From assembly GCF_029223885.1 (NCBI RefSeq), contig NZ_CP119409.1, positions 4,144,501 to 4,208,500 of the forward strand: a stretch of DNA of 64,000 nucleotides. Direction: 5' to 3'. Shown piece by piece: positions 34,768 through 43,106 of the stretch. Position 1 is the first letter of the stretch, and every line of letters starts with the position of its first letter. The stretch is from Pararhizobium gei (lineage in GTDB: Bacteria; Pseudomonadota; Alphaproteobacteria; Rhizobiales; Rhizobiaceae). The translations under genes and the position numbers were made by a program. Under the pieces are notes generated by a model, which made no database searches, was not told where the DNA came from, and saw nothing but the letters and a program-made list of their open reading frames with translations.

Positions 34768-36096
34768 ATGTCCAGTGCCCGCATCATGGTCGATGGCTAC
34801 AATCTCGCGCTGGAAAAGGGAACGGGCATTGCCACCTATGCTCGTAACTTGAGCGAGCAATTGTCAGGACTTGGCCATCAGGTCGACCTGATGTACGGGG
34901 TCCGGTCGTCGGCTGGGAAGAATGAGCTTCTTGCGGAAGTCAGCTTCTTCGACCCGTCGACGAAATCGATGCAGGCCCACGAAGTCATAAAGCGTCTTAT
35001 CACCTCGCCTATGGGTGTCAGCGCCAGACAGGTGCCGATCACGGGCAAGGTCATCGCCAGAACGACCGCTGGCGGACTTCCCGTGCATGACCGGATTTTC
35101 AACGCGCGCGACCTCTATACGCTATCGCGTTGGCACTTCAGAACCTACGGCCAGTTTCTGAACGTTGACTATCCCGGCGCCGCCGATATTGCCCATTGGA
35201 CCTATCCGCTGGCCGTGACGCTCAAGAATGCAGCCAATCTTTACACGATCCACGATCTGGTACCCTTGCGGTTGCCCTATACGACGCTCGACAACAAGAA
35301 GGAATTCCTGAAGAAGGTCCGGCGGATCAGCGAAAAAGCCGATCATATCGTCACAGTCTCTGAAGTTTCCAAGAGGGATATCGTCGAACTTTTGGGTGTC
35401 GATGAAAGCCGCGTGACAAACACCTATCAGGCGGTCAATCTCCCGAGCTACATCCTGAACCGCCCTGAACATGAGGTGCGTCAGGAGGTCCAGTCCATAT
35501 TTGGTCTGGAGCACAAGGAATACTTCCTGTTTTTCGGCGCGATCGAGCCGAAGAAGAACGTCGCCCGCATTATCGAAGCCTACTTGGCCAGCCAGACGAA
35601 CCGTCCGCTTGTCATCGTCGGCCAACTGGTTTGGAAGAACGCCAATGAACTGCGTCTCCTCGGCGTGCCCCAGGACACTGGGAAATCGCGCCGGAGCCAG
35701 TTTTCCGATCCGACGATCGGTCATGCATCGAAAACGGCTTCCGTCGTCCGGCTGGAATATCTCCCTCTCAACCTGCTGACATCACTGATCCGCTGTGCTC
35801 GGGCCGTAGTCTTCCCTTCGTTGTACGAAGGATTTGGACTGCCGATCCTCGAAGCCATGCAGTTGGGCACGGCCGTGATCACGGGCAGCGAAGGCGCGAA
35901 CCCCGAGGTCGCCGGCGACAGCGCGTTGATCGTCGATCCTTACGATGTTAATGCAATTACGCAGGCCATAAAAGATGTTGCACATGATGACGGACTGGTG
36001 GAGCACTATCAGACAGTCGGCCTTGAGAGGGCGAAGCTGTTTTCGCCGGAGAGATACGGCGCCCGCCTGCAGGAACTCTATGCAAAACTGAAATAA
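34768..36096 (+). CDS. Glycosyltransferase family 4 (mannosyltransferase-like)
   Basis: A 442-residue GT-B enzyme starting with MVDGYNLALEKGTGIATYAR, a glycine-containing acceptor-domain loop. The donor domain shows YFLFFGAIEPKKNVARIIEA (about 250) and the EX7E motif in PSLYEGFGLPILEAMQLG (about 350-367). The adjacent manC suggests GDP-mannose as donor, as inference. A 203-base gap with nothing recognisable separates it from manC. The hypothetical gene at 36144 follows by 47 bases. Confidence 0.88.
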   Translation: MSSARIMVDGYNLALEKGTGIATYARNLSEQLSGLGHQVDLMYGVRSSAGKNELLAEVSFFDPSTKSMQAHEVIKRLITSPMGVSARQVPITGKVIARTTAGGLPVHDRIFNARDLYTLSRWHFRTYGQFLNVDYPGAADIAHWTYPLAVTLKNAANLYTIHDLVPLRLPYTTLDNKKEFLKKVRRISEKADHIVTVSEVSKRDIVELLGVDESRVTNTYQAVNLPSYILNRPEHEVRQEVQSIFGLEHKEYFLFFGAIEPKKNVARIIEAYLASQTNRPLVIVGQLVWKNANELRLLGVPQDTGKSRRSQFSDPTIGHASKTASVVRLEYLPLNLLTSLIRCARAVVFPSLYEGFGLPILEAMQLGTAVITGSEGANPEVAGDSALIVDPYDVNAITQAIKDVAHDDGLVEHYQTVGLERAKLFSPERYGARLQELYAKLK

Positions 36097-36143
36097 GCTA
36101 TTCGGACCGTAAGCAAAATTGTGATCCAAGAAGCAGGCCGTCG

Positions 36144-36818
36144 ATGACAGATCCGAAATCGTCTTTGAATGATCTTCTCGCAAGGGCACGAGAAGGCGCG
36201 CTGGCATCGGCCGACAAGAATGCATCGGCGCTTCTTCTGGAAATTTGTGCCGCCACATCGGCCCTGATCGCCGAACAGGACGATATCCGCAAGGAAGCTT
36301 TCCGGGACGGAATCCGGGGCGCCGCGAAAGTCATTCGAAACCGGCAAGCCGCTCCCGGGTCGGCGCTGTCCGAACTGTTTACGGGCGAGAACAGCAATCC
36401 GGATCTTTTTGCCGAGGAATTGAACGGGATAGCCGATAATTTGACGGTGACCGTGGCGGACCTGCGCAAACTCCGTCAGAAGATCAATTCCGCACCGGAT
36501 GGCAGCGATGACATCGATGACGATATTCGCCGGGTCTATTATTCGGTGATGAACGAGCGCAATCCGACCTCTGCAGACGTGTTACCGCCGGGCTCACCGT
36601 CGCGCTCGCTCGACGTTGCAACCTTCGTTATCGAAAAGATACTCCGCAAGGGCTGGTGGACGCTCGGCAATAGCGGCGTGGATGCCGATGACAAGCCTGT
36701 CGGCAAGGTCGGCATCAGCCCAAGTGAGAGCTCCAAGCCGCAGACCGCGGCAACCACGCCTCTGACTTTGCTGTCCGCCCTTGTCCTCGCCTTGATTGAA
36801 AACAGCAAGTCGCGCTGA
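36144..36818 (+). CDS. Hypothetical acidic protein in the polysaccharide locus
   Basis: A 224-residue soluble protein with no recognised domain. The first half is helical and charged (ARAREGALASADKN, LLLEICAATSALIAEQDD). The C-terminal end is Ser/Thr/Pro-rich and closes with a short hydrophobic stretch (LTLLSALVLALIENSKSR) that may associate with the membrane. It lies directly after a GT4 gene, so a capsule-related role is possible but unproven. Its stop codon sits inside the stem of the terminator hairpin shared with the convergent pyruvyl-transferase gene. Confidence 0.7.
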   Translation: MTDPKSSLNDLLARAREGALASADKNASALLLEICAATSALIAEQDDIRKEAFRDGIRGAAKVIRNRQAAPGSALSELFTGENSNPDLFAEELNGIADNLTVTVADLRKLRQKINSAPDGSDDIDDDIRRVYYSVMNERNPTSADVLPPGSPSRSLDVATFVIEKILRKGWWTLGNSGVDADDKPVGKVGISPSESSKPQTAATTPLTLLSALVLALIENSKSR

Positions 36819-36843
36819 GGTCACATATAGGTGGCCTCAGCGC
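36812..36843. terminator. Bidirectional hairpin containing both stop codons
   Basis: GCGCTGAGG (36812-36820) pairs with CCTCAGCGC (36835-36843). Four more inner pairs (one G-T) leave a 6-base loop. The left arm contains the stop of the 36144 gene and the right arm the stop of the minus-strand gene at 36837, so one stem ends both transcripts. There is no T-run. Confidence 0.65.
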
Positions 36844-37937
36844 TCGGTACGCATCTTGTCCGCGCGTATGAGTTCGTTCACATCGTGTTGCAGCTTTAGC
36901 CTTTGAAGCACCGGATGATCCCATATCGTTCCGCCGCTTGGGGCGGACAAAGGTTCAAGGTCAAGCGGAAAGGCTGCGAGAAGCCGCTCCGCGTCGAAGC
37001 GTTTCGGCGTCCAGGCACTGTCGATGGCAGCCATAAGCTCGTCCCAATCAGTCATCTGCCGATGCGGCTGCGCGTAGACGGCCAATTCGCTCATTCCGAG
37101 ACCCCGATAGAGATCGATGATCCGGGAATCGAGGGAACAGCCGTCTCCGAGATTGCGAACATGAAGGCCGTCCGGACCCTGGGTCGGAAAAGGCAGACAC
37201 GGAATGCCGTAGCTTTCGGCGAAAACCATACCGTGCAGGCTGGTCGAGACAATCCGTTCGCAGGCCAGGATCTCATCGATCCTGTCCTTGATCGCCGTCA
37301 TTCCGATCGGGGTTACGGTATTGATCAGATGAACGTCATTTTTGAGATGTTCGGGAATGGAATAGCGGAGAAGATCCGCTTTGACATGGGCTTCGGGGTC
37401 ACGATCCGCCAACTCGGAGAGGTGAACGATAACCCCCAGCTTCCACGTCTTGACGGGTCGCGGCGCATAGAAGCGGGGCAACAGCCAGACAGGGTCGCCA
37501 TAGACCCCGACCGTCCCTTCCACCTTGCCCGTCAGAAGATTTTCCGACAAAGGTCCGCGGGTTGCCGTCACGGTAAAGCCCGTTTCGCCGGAAACATCGA
37601 AGATCACCCGCTGGTCCGCAGGCGCGCCGGGATTTTTCCATGGTGAGGCGCCGGTTCCCCAAAACCAGACTTTGCCGCCTTCGACCCCGTGCCCGACCGT
37701 GCCGACGCAGGCCATCCGCAGGGAATTCGACTTCGAGGGAACGCGCTCTATGTCGCGCCCCGACAGAAGCGCGACCATGACGGCGCTCAACGCATCGCCG
37801 ATGTTCAGATAATCCATCGTAGAGGTGGAACCCGCCCACGCCAGCGGCACCTTTCCATGGCGACGGACATACTTGGCGAGCGCATTCGATTTTCTGCCGT
37901 CCGTTAATCCCAACAGCGACTTCAAAAAGGATTTCAC
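36837..37937 (-). CDS. Polysaccharide pyruvyl transferase family protein (copy 3)
   Basis: A 366-residue third paralogue of the two proteins at 27294 and 28370. It shares YLNIGDALSAVMVALLSG (about 46), VGTVGHGVEGGKVWFWGTG, GDPVWLLPRF and RIVSTSLHGMVFAESYGIPC (about 226), and is closest to copy 1. The GTG at 37937 is chosen because AGGAG lies 7 bases upstream; a TTG at 37952 would add five residues. It is transcribed towards the capsule operon and converges with the hypothetical gene at 36144. Confidence 0.85.
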   Translation of the reverse strand: MKSFLKSLLGLTDGRKSNALAKYVRRHGKVPLAWAGSTSTMDYLNIGDALSAVMVALLSGRDIERVPSKSNSLRMACVGTVGHGVEGGKVWFWGTGASPWKNPGAPADQRVIFDVSGETGFTVTATRGPLSENLLTGKVEGTVGVYGDPVWLLPRFYAPRPVKTWKLGVIVHLSELADRDPEAHVKADLLRYSIPEHLKNDVHLINTVTPIGMTAIKDRIDEILACERIVSTSLHGMVFAESYGIPCLPFPTQGPDGLHVRNLGDGCSLDSRIIDLYRGLGMSELAVYAQPHRQMTDWDELMAAIDSAWTPKRFDAERLLAAFPLDLEPLSAPSGGTIWDHPVLQRLKLQHDVNELIRADKMRTER

Positions 37938-38049
37938 CAAACTGCTCCTCAACCATCATATGGAAGCTGTGTCCTAGGGACAGTTCTGTCCCGAGGCAAG
38001 ATGAGGCGACGAGCGCCTGCATTATTGTGAGGCTTGCCGGCCCACCGGG

Positions 38050-38256
38050 CTATTCGCCGATCAGGCCGTCGAAGACTTCCACGAGGGCGTCGCTGATCGC
38101 CCTTCCCAGCTTCGCTGCCGTATCGGCCAGGGCTTCCTCATTCATATCGCGGGCGGCCATGGCCAGTCGCGCGCCTTCATTTGTCAGAATTTCCTGTGAG
38201 CGCTGTACGGCCCAAAGGGCGAAGTCGGCGCGGCTGCCGATCTCGGTCGTTTCCAT
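38050..38256 (-). CDS. Small helical orphan protein
   Basis: A 68-residue protein (METTEIGSRADFALWAVQRS start) that looks all-helical and soluble. The ATG at 38256 has a GGAG ribosome site 7 bases upstream, so the longer open frame is not used. No family is recognised. It is divergent from the small gene at 38381 across a 124-base region containing a short palindrome. Confidence 0.6.
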   Translation of the reverse strand: METTEIGSRADFALWAVQRSQEILTNEGARLAMAARDMNEEALADTAAKLGRAISDALVEVFDGLIGE

Positions 38257-38342
38257 GGATGTTCTCCGTCCTGTTGAATGAGATTGTGTCATGGACCGAA
38301 ACACGCAAAATCGCCAGCGGATACCAAGCGTTAACCATATGG

Positions 38343-38356
38343 TTCCTAAATAGGAA
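38343..38356. promoter_or_regulatory. Perfect palindrome in a divergent promoter region
   Basis: TTCCTA-AA-TAGGAA is a perfect 6+6 palindrome with a 2-base centre, 24 bases before the ATG at 38381 and 86 bases before the divergent start at 38256. Size and place suit a regulator operator, but no known consensus is matched. Confidence 0.35.
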
Positions 38357-38380
38357 TCACGAACATGGAGAACCGCCGGA

Positions 38381-38695
38381 ATGAGTATTGCGTTGAAGGA
38401 TGTGCGTTTTTCGGATTCCGATAACAAAGTTTTGTCTTTCCCGCTGGCCGGACAGGTCAGTGCCGTCAGACGATGCGCCGGCGAGCTGGAAAATATCCAC
38501 GGTGAGGCAGCGCTCCTTTACTGGAAGACCGAATGCCGGGCGCTTGCAGCCCGTCTCAAGAAACTTGGTATCGCCGACGAGGCTATTTCGCAGCAGGTTC
38601 TGGCCTTCCAGACGGAAGTTCAGGTGGAAATGATGCGACGCTATTCCGACCGTCTTGCCGCGGAGGCATATGATGGTTTCCGCCTTCACCCTTAG
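38381..38695 (+). CDS. Small rhizobial protein, DUF6074-like
   Basis: A 104-residue protein with LSFPLAGQVSAVRRCAGEL near the start, then HGEAALLYWKTECRALAARL and AISQQVLAFQTEVQVEMMRR. This order (FPLA motif, a YW pair, amphipathic helices) fits my recollection of DUF6074, a small family of Rhizobiales with no known function. A GGAG site lies about 10 bases upstream of the ATG. Confidence 0.6.
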   Translation: MSIALKDVRFSDSDNKVLSFPLAGQVSAVRRCAGELENIHGEAALLYWKTECRALAARLKKLGIADEAISQQVLAFQTEVQVEMMRRYSDRLAAEAYDGFRLHP

Positions 38696-38774
38696 GCAGG
38701 ACTTGTATCGGAAGACCGGAAAGACATTTTTTCAGATCATACGGTCAATTTTCTAACTGCGCGGGCTTCGCTCG

Positions 38775-38924
38775 TTAGACGCTGAGCGCTGCAGGGCAAT
38801 TGTAAAAGCCATTAATCGCCGGTTCGCGGTGCAGCCTGTCAGCGATAGCCCGGCCGACGACGTGGCGAGAGAGCAGATCGATGACAACGGCAGGATTGAG
38901 CCCGCCCTCATGGGTCCAATACGC
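38775..38924 (-). pseudogene. Remnant of an IS3-family transposase (OrfB, rve region)
   Basis: Read on the minus strand, this stretch encodes AYWTHEGGLNPAVVIDLLSR and then HVVGRAIADRLHREPAING before a stop. IS3-type OrfB proteins have the pattern [DITY]xxTxEGWLYLAVVIDLFSRxVVGWAMSDR around the second catalytic aspartate, so the match is clear. The upstream bases keep D-P-S-Y in another frame, suggesting a frameshift. No start and no inverted-repeat ends are visible, and the rest of the element is gone. It lies between the DUF6074-like gene and the GreA-like gene, just outside the accessory block beginning at 39.6 kb. Confidence 0.6.
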
Positions 38925-38959
38925 AAGAGTAAGAGGGGTCATCCGAGCCTCGAGGTCCT

Positions 38960-39442
38960 TTACGCGATAACGAGGATCTCGATCTCCTGGCCATCGATAT
39001 CGGCGACATCTCCAACACCCTTTCCCATCAAAGCACGCGCCACGGGGGAGACGAAGGACATCGATCCCGTCTTAGGATCGGCTTCGTCTTCGCCCACGAT
39101 ACGGTAGGTCTGCACGCGACCGTCGTCACGGCCGAAGGTCACGGTGCTTCCGAAGGCAACGCTGTCGGTTGATGCCGGGGCGGTCATGAGCTGAGCAGAT
39201 TGCACCCGGGATGCAAAATAGCGCGTATCCCGCAAGGGACCCGCCGTTTGCCGACGCCGTTCGTTCACGTCGTCGATCCTGTTCGCGACATCGTAGTCTG
39301 CCCGGGCCTGCCGAAGCTGAGCCTCCAGAGCGTTCAATCCTGCCTGTGTGACGAGGTTGGGGTGAGGCGAAATCGGACGGTCGGGCAAAAAGGTTTCCGC
39401 AGCCGTTTCCGAGCTTTCTTCCTTGGTAAAGGCGACACTCAC
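38960..39442 (-). CDS. GreA/GreB-family transcription elongation factor
   Basis: A 160-residue protein with the rhizobial GreA-like layout. An N-terminal segment (SVAFTKEESSETAAETFLPD) is followed by a coiled-coil arm (LVTQAGLNALEAQLRQARAD, about 34-53) and the C-terminal FKBP-like domain (FGSTVTFGRDDGR, YRIVGEDEADP, SPVARALMGKGVGD). Gre factors rescue backtracked RNA polymerase by stimulating transcript cleavage. The GTG at 39442 has a GGAG site. The frame opens 66 bases earlier without support. It is probably a second, accessory Gre protein rather than the housekeeping copy, since it stands alone. Confidence 0.85.
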   Translation of the reverse strand: MSVAFTKEESSETAAETFLPDRPISPHPNLVTQAGLNALEAQLRQARADYDVANRIDDVNERRRQTAGPLRDTRYFASRVQSAQLMTAPASTDSVAFGSTVTFGRDDGRVQTYRIVGEDEADPKTGSMSFVSPVARALMGKGVGDVADIDGQEIEILVIA

Positions 39443-39608
39443 TTTACTCTCCGTGCTTGGCTCCTGTCCTTGTGACGCAATGGACGATGCTCTGACAAGA
39501 GGTCGCACCCAAAAATCGATTTAGCCACAGATCCTGAAGAGATAGTGAGTCATCTCGATGTAGCAAGGCTGAAATGCCAAACAGAGGACGGCCTTGGCCC
39601 GCGAAAAA

Positions 39609-42600
39609 TCATGGAGTCAATGGTACAATATCCGTAAAGACGACCCTTTCTGTCAGTTCGTCTGCGGTTCCGGTTTGAGCTGGGAATGACGCCCCGGGGC
39701 CTCCGATAAGCTCCACTTCACGGATTCTCAGGCGCAGAAATTCCTGATCCATCGGTAGCGGCAAGGAAATTGTTCCGCCACCGAGCTCGATATGCTGGAT
39801 GCCGTTCAAAACCGGCTGCCAGGCGGGTGCATCCATCGGCGATGTCGCGTGAGCGGTGAGCGCAGCGGATTGGGTTGCCGATGTCTCCAGGATCACATCC
39901 ACACGGTTGCGGCGCGGGGCAATCGGCCCAAGTCCGTCAACGCCGACCGTAATACGTCCCGACGACCGTGTGACGGTCACTTCGCGGTCGGGGTAGAGCT
40001 GGACCATGTCGGTGAGGACGACCGGCGACAGTCTCCGATCGGATCTGTCGTCGACAACACTTTCCGGCTGGTACCGGCACACGGCAAGTTGCACGAACGG
40101 ACAGTAGGAGAGGTTGGCGATGTTTTTCAGAATGACGTCCGCATACCAGCGATTGTCGTGAAACCAGGGCTCGAAGGGCAAGGCGACAACAGTGTCCGAG
40201 ATTTCATCCAGTCTGACGCTGCCCCCTTCGCCTGAAAGCCCTGCGAAATCGGCGGGTCCGAGCCAGGCCAGCGGCAGATCCGTCCGCCAGATCGGATCCG
40301 CTCCCACACGGCTGAGAAAGCCAAAGGCCAGCGGTGGCGGGCTTTCGCTGTTTGGCCAGACGATGACTGCGAGCTTTTCGCCCTCTCCGGTCTGGAACCA
40401 GGGCCTTTGCAATTCGATACGGATACGTCCGCCCAGCCGGCGCCTTACGATCGTTCCGCTGGCGGTATCGCCGCTTTCCTCCCATAGAAAGGATGGGCGT
40501 GTCGACAGCAAGATCGGCGCAGGTGGCCTGACCGAACTGGGAATACTGACCCGGCTCTGCCCGATGCTGCCCCTCGCGACGAACCGCTCGGGCGCCTCGC
40601 TTGCATCGAAATAGCCGCGAAAGCGGGAAACGGCGGTTGCCTCATAGGCGATGACGCGATGTTTTGTATCGCCAAACGCGTGTCTTATCGGCACACCAAA
40701 ATCCGCGTCCTGGCGGGAAAGCAGGACCGACTGCACGGGAATCGCCGCCTGCAACACCCTCTGGTCGTCGGAAAACTCTGTCCAGGTCGCTTCTATATCG
40801 ACCTGGGCGGTGCTGTCGGGATCGACGCCGAGGCGCGGCGTATCGGCGACCAGCGTCGTGAATGTTTCACCAGGATTGCGGTGCGCTGTCAGCTTGCCAA
40901 CGGGATCTCTCAGTGGTTTGCGGACGGCATGCGTAAAGGTGACGGCGGTTGCCGGCGTAACCAGCGGATGACGCCCGGCTGCGAAAGCATCGACGGATGC
41001 GCCCGGGATCGGTTGGAGCGCGAAATGCGCCATCATCTCGCCGACCGGGAATGAGGAAAGATCGAGTGTCACCTGGGCCGCCGGCGGAAGCGCCACGACC
41101 AGATGTTGCGGTCCTTCTCCGTTCTGCCAGCCGATCGTTGCGGGCTGCCCCGCAGCACGTTCCTGCAGTTCGACCCGTTTGGAAACGGTGTTGGGCCACT
41201 GCCCGGTCCAGGGCCGGTCGCTCGACGGTGCCGCAAATCCCCCCGTGTCGCGGCGCACGAAGACGCGAACGCCTTGCGCTGCCACATCCGGCAATGTCGA
41301 TTCCGCTCCACGGCCTGCGGCGGCGATTGCGCTGTGCACCCGTTCCCAGACATCCTCGGAGTCCAGATCGTCCAGTGCGCCATGCTGCTCTGCAAGGGCG
41401 AGCGATGCGCGTGGTGGCCCCAGGTTGCGGCGGCTGTGGGTGCCATAGCCTGGATTGGCTGCGGCAAAGGCGGCGACAGTCATACCGCGGTCACTGCGAA
41501 TGACCACCACATGCGCCGTCTCCGACGGTCCGAGACGCCCATTTTCAGGGGCCTCGCCCGGCACCGTCACCTCCGGCGAGGCAATAGGCTCGTAGCGCAG
41601 GTAGGGCACCCGATCGGTGAAGCATCGTTCGGCCGCAGGGTCGTCGAGAGAGAGGCCGCCGCCTGCGACATCGGCGACGCGGGCACGGAAGCTGTAGCTG
41701 TGCGAAAATCTCAATCGCGGCAGGCTTCCGGCAACAGGCGCAAAATCCCAGGAAAACTGAAAGGGAACGTTGTCGATTCGTCGTCCGGAAGTCCGGGCGC
41801 CCTCGGATGCATCGAAGGCCGGGCGCGGCACGGAGAGCCCCCAGCCATCCCAGCGGGCAACGACCTCGTCGGCCCGCAGCATGTCGCCGCCGTCATCGAC
41901 CGCAGCATTATGCTTCAAATGCCCCTCTTCGACGATCGCTCCACCGGCCACCGCACTCTCGTCAGATGAACCGCCCACGCGGTAGCTGGCCCGTCTCTGA
42001 TGCAGTGATTGCCAGCCTTTGCTGGCGGTGTCCCTGACATCGATACGGTAGCCAATGACCAGATCATCCGCACCGAGCACAACATCCTCAAGTGAGGCGC
42101 GCGCGGCATTTTCCGCTGCCGCCCGCCGACGGTTGGCGAAGTCATCTGCCCGGCCCTTCTTTACCAGCATCATGCCGGCCGACCGCAGGGTCGGCATCGT
42201 GACGCGCGGGGTGGGCAGGCCTGCTTCGCCGGCTCCGTTGTCAAGTTTTCGCGCTGCCTGTCGCAGCCGCTCGACGCCATTGTCGACATCGAACGTGACG
42301 ATCCTCCAACCTTTGTCACCGTTGGCGACACGATCGTCGGTGAGCATCACCATGCCGCTGCTGATAGTGGAGGATGAAGCCGGTCGAAAGTCTGGACCAT
42401 ACAATGTCCAGGGCGAGGCGATTTGCGGCAGGAAGTTTGGCGCATCCGCGCAGGTGACGCGCAGGCTCGGCGCGCTTCCATCACGGGGAATTGCCGCTGC
42501 CGGAATGTCTATCTCGAAAATAAGGCCGAGACTTTTCAGCACCGCCGGATGTTCGCGCAACAGCGCAAGCACGCGGTGAAAGTCAGCGGGTTCCGGAACA

Positions 42601-43106
42601 CCGACCGCGGTGGACGGCCGTTTCAAAACGGGCTCCGGATCCTGCAACCAGTCTTTTTGAAGATTTGACGTGACGGCAATCTCCAGCTCTGGATTGACGT
42701 CGAGATCGGCGTGAACGGGCATCGAAGCGGCCTGCACGAATGCGTGCGAAACCCTGTCTGCAAGGTCGGCAGTCGGCACGATCTGCAGGTCTTTAACCTG
42801 GCGTTTTTCACGCAGTCCGGTCGGTTTCACGGCGATCCCACCCCCGAAGAAGCGATCCCAGACGCCGTCCTCGGCAACGATGTGAGGGGGGCTGATTATA
42901 AGAGGAGGCATGGGCGGTGTATTGCCGTCCGTCCGAAACTCGACCTCAAGACGTGCGCCCGAAATCTCGGGAGGCGGCCAATTTGCAAGACCGGCCTCGG
43001 CAAGGTTCGTCGTCGTCAATCGAGGTGAGATCAAGACTCGCAGCCTGGCGCTTGATCCGTCCGCCAAAAAGCCGTTCGGGACGGCAATCCATACGAGTTC
43101 GCTCAT
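39609..43106 (-). CDS. Giant protein of unknown function (1165 residues), last gene of the accessory block
   Basis: A 1165-residue protein with no domain I recognise. It starts MSELVWIAVPNGFLADGSSA and has no signal peptide or membrane span. It looks mostly beta-rich, with many short Val/Ile/Arg strands and Pro/Gly turns, and contains paired Arg-rich segments (about 385-400). The start at 43106 is set by an AGGAGG site about 9 bases upstream and by a one-base overlap (TGATG) with the 1110-residue gene, which implies equimolar, coupled synthesis of the two. Length, lack of secretion signal and neighbours suggest a structural or scaffold component. Function is unknown. Confidence 0.8.
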   Translation of the reverse strand: MSELVWIAVPNGFLADGSSARLRVLISPRLTTTNLAEAGLANWPPPEISGARLEVEFRTDGNTPPMPPLIISPPHIVAEDGVWDRFFGGGIAVKPTGLREKRQVKDLQIVPTADLADRVSHAFVQAASMPVHADLDVNPELEIAVTSNLQKDWLQDPEPVLKRPSTAVGVPEPADFHRVLALLREHPAVLKSLGLIFEIDIPAAAIPRDGSAPSLRVTCADAPNFLPQIASPWTLYGPDFRPASSSTISSGMVMLTDDRVANGDKGWRIVTFDVDNGVERLRQAARKLDNGAGEAGLPTPRVTMPTLRSAGMMLVKKGRADDFANRRRAAAENAARASLEDVVLGADDLVIGYRIDVRDTASKGWQSLHQRRASYRVGGSSDESAVAGGAIVEEGHLKHNAAVDDGGDMLRADEVVARWDGWGLSVPRPAFDASEGARTSGRRIDNVPFQFSWDFAPVAGSLPRLRFSHSYSFRARVADVAGGGLSLDDPAAERCFTDRVPYLRYEPIASPEVTVPGEAPENGRLGPSETAHVVVIRSDRGMTVAAFAAANPGYGTHSRRNLGPPRASLALAEQHGALDDLDSEDVWERVHSAIAAAGRGAESTLPDVAAQGVRVFVRRDTGGFAAPSSDRPWTGQWPNTVSKRVELQERAAGQPATIGWQNGEGPQHLVVALPPAAQVTLDLSSFPVGEMMAHFALQPIPGASVDAFAAGRHPLVTPATAVTFTHAVRKPLRDPVGKLTAHRNPGETFTTLVADTPRLGVDPDSTAQVDIEATWTEFSDDQRVLQAAIPVQSVLLSRQDADFGVPIRHAFGDTKHRVIAYEATAVSRFRGYFDASEAPERFVARGSIGQSRVSIPSSVRPPAPILLSTRPSFLWEESGDTASGTIVRRRLGGRIRIELQRPWFQTGEGEKLAVIVWPNSESPPPLAFGFLSRVGADPIWRTDLPLAWLGPADFAGLSGEGGSVRLDEISDTVVALPFEPWFHDNRWYADVILKNIANLSYCPFVQLAVCRYQPESVVDDRSDRRLSPVVLTDMVQLYPDREVTVTRSSGRITVGVDGLGPIAPRRNRVDVILETSATQSAALTAHATSPMDAPAWQPVLNGIQHIELGGGTISLPLPMDQEFLRLRIREVELIGGPGASFPAQTGTADELTERVVFTDIVPLTP

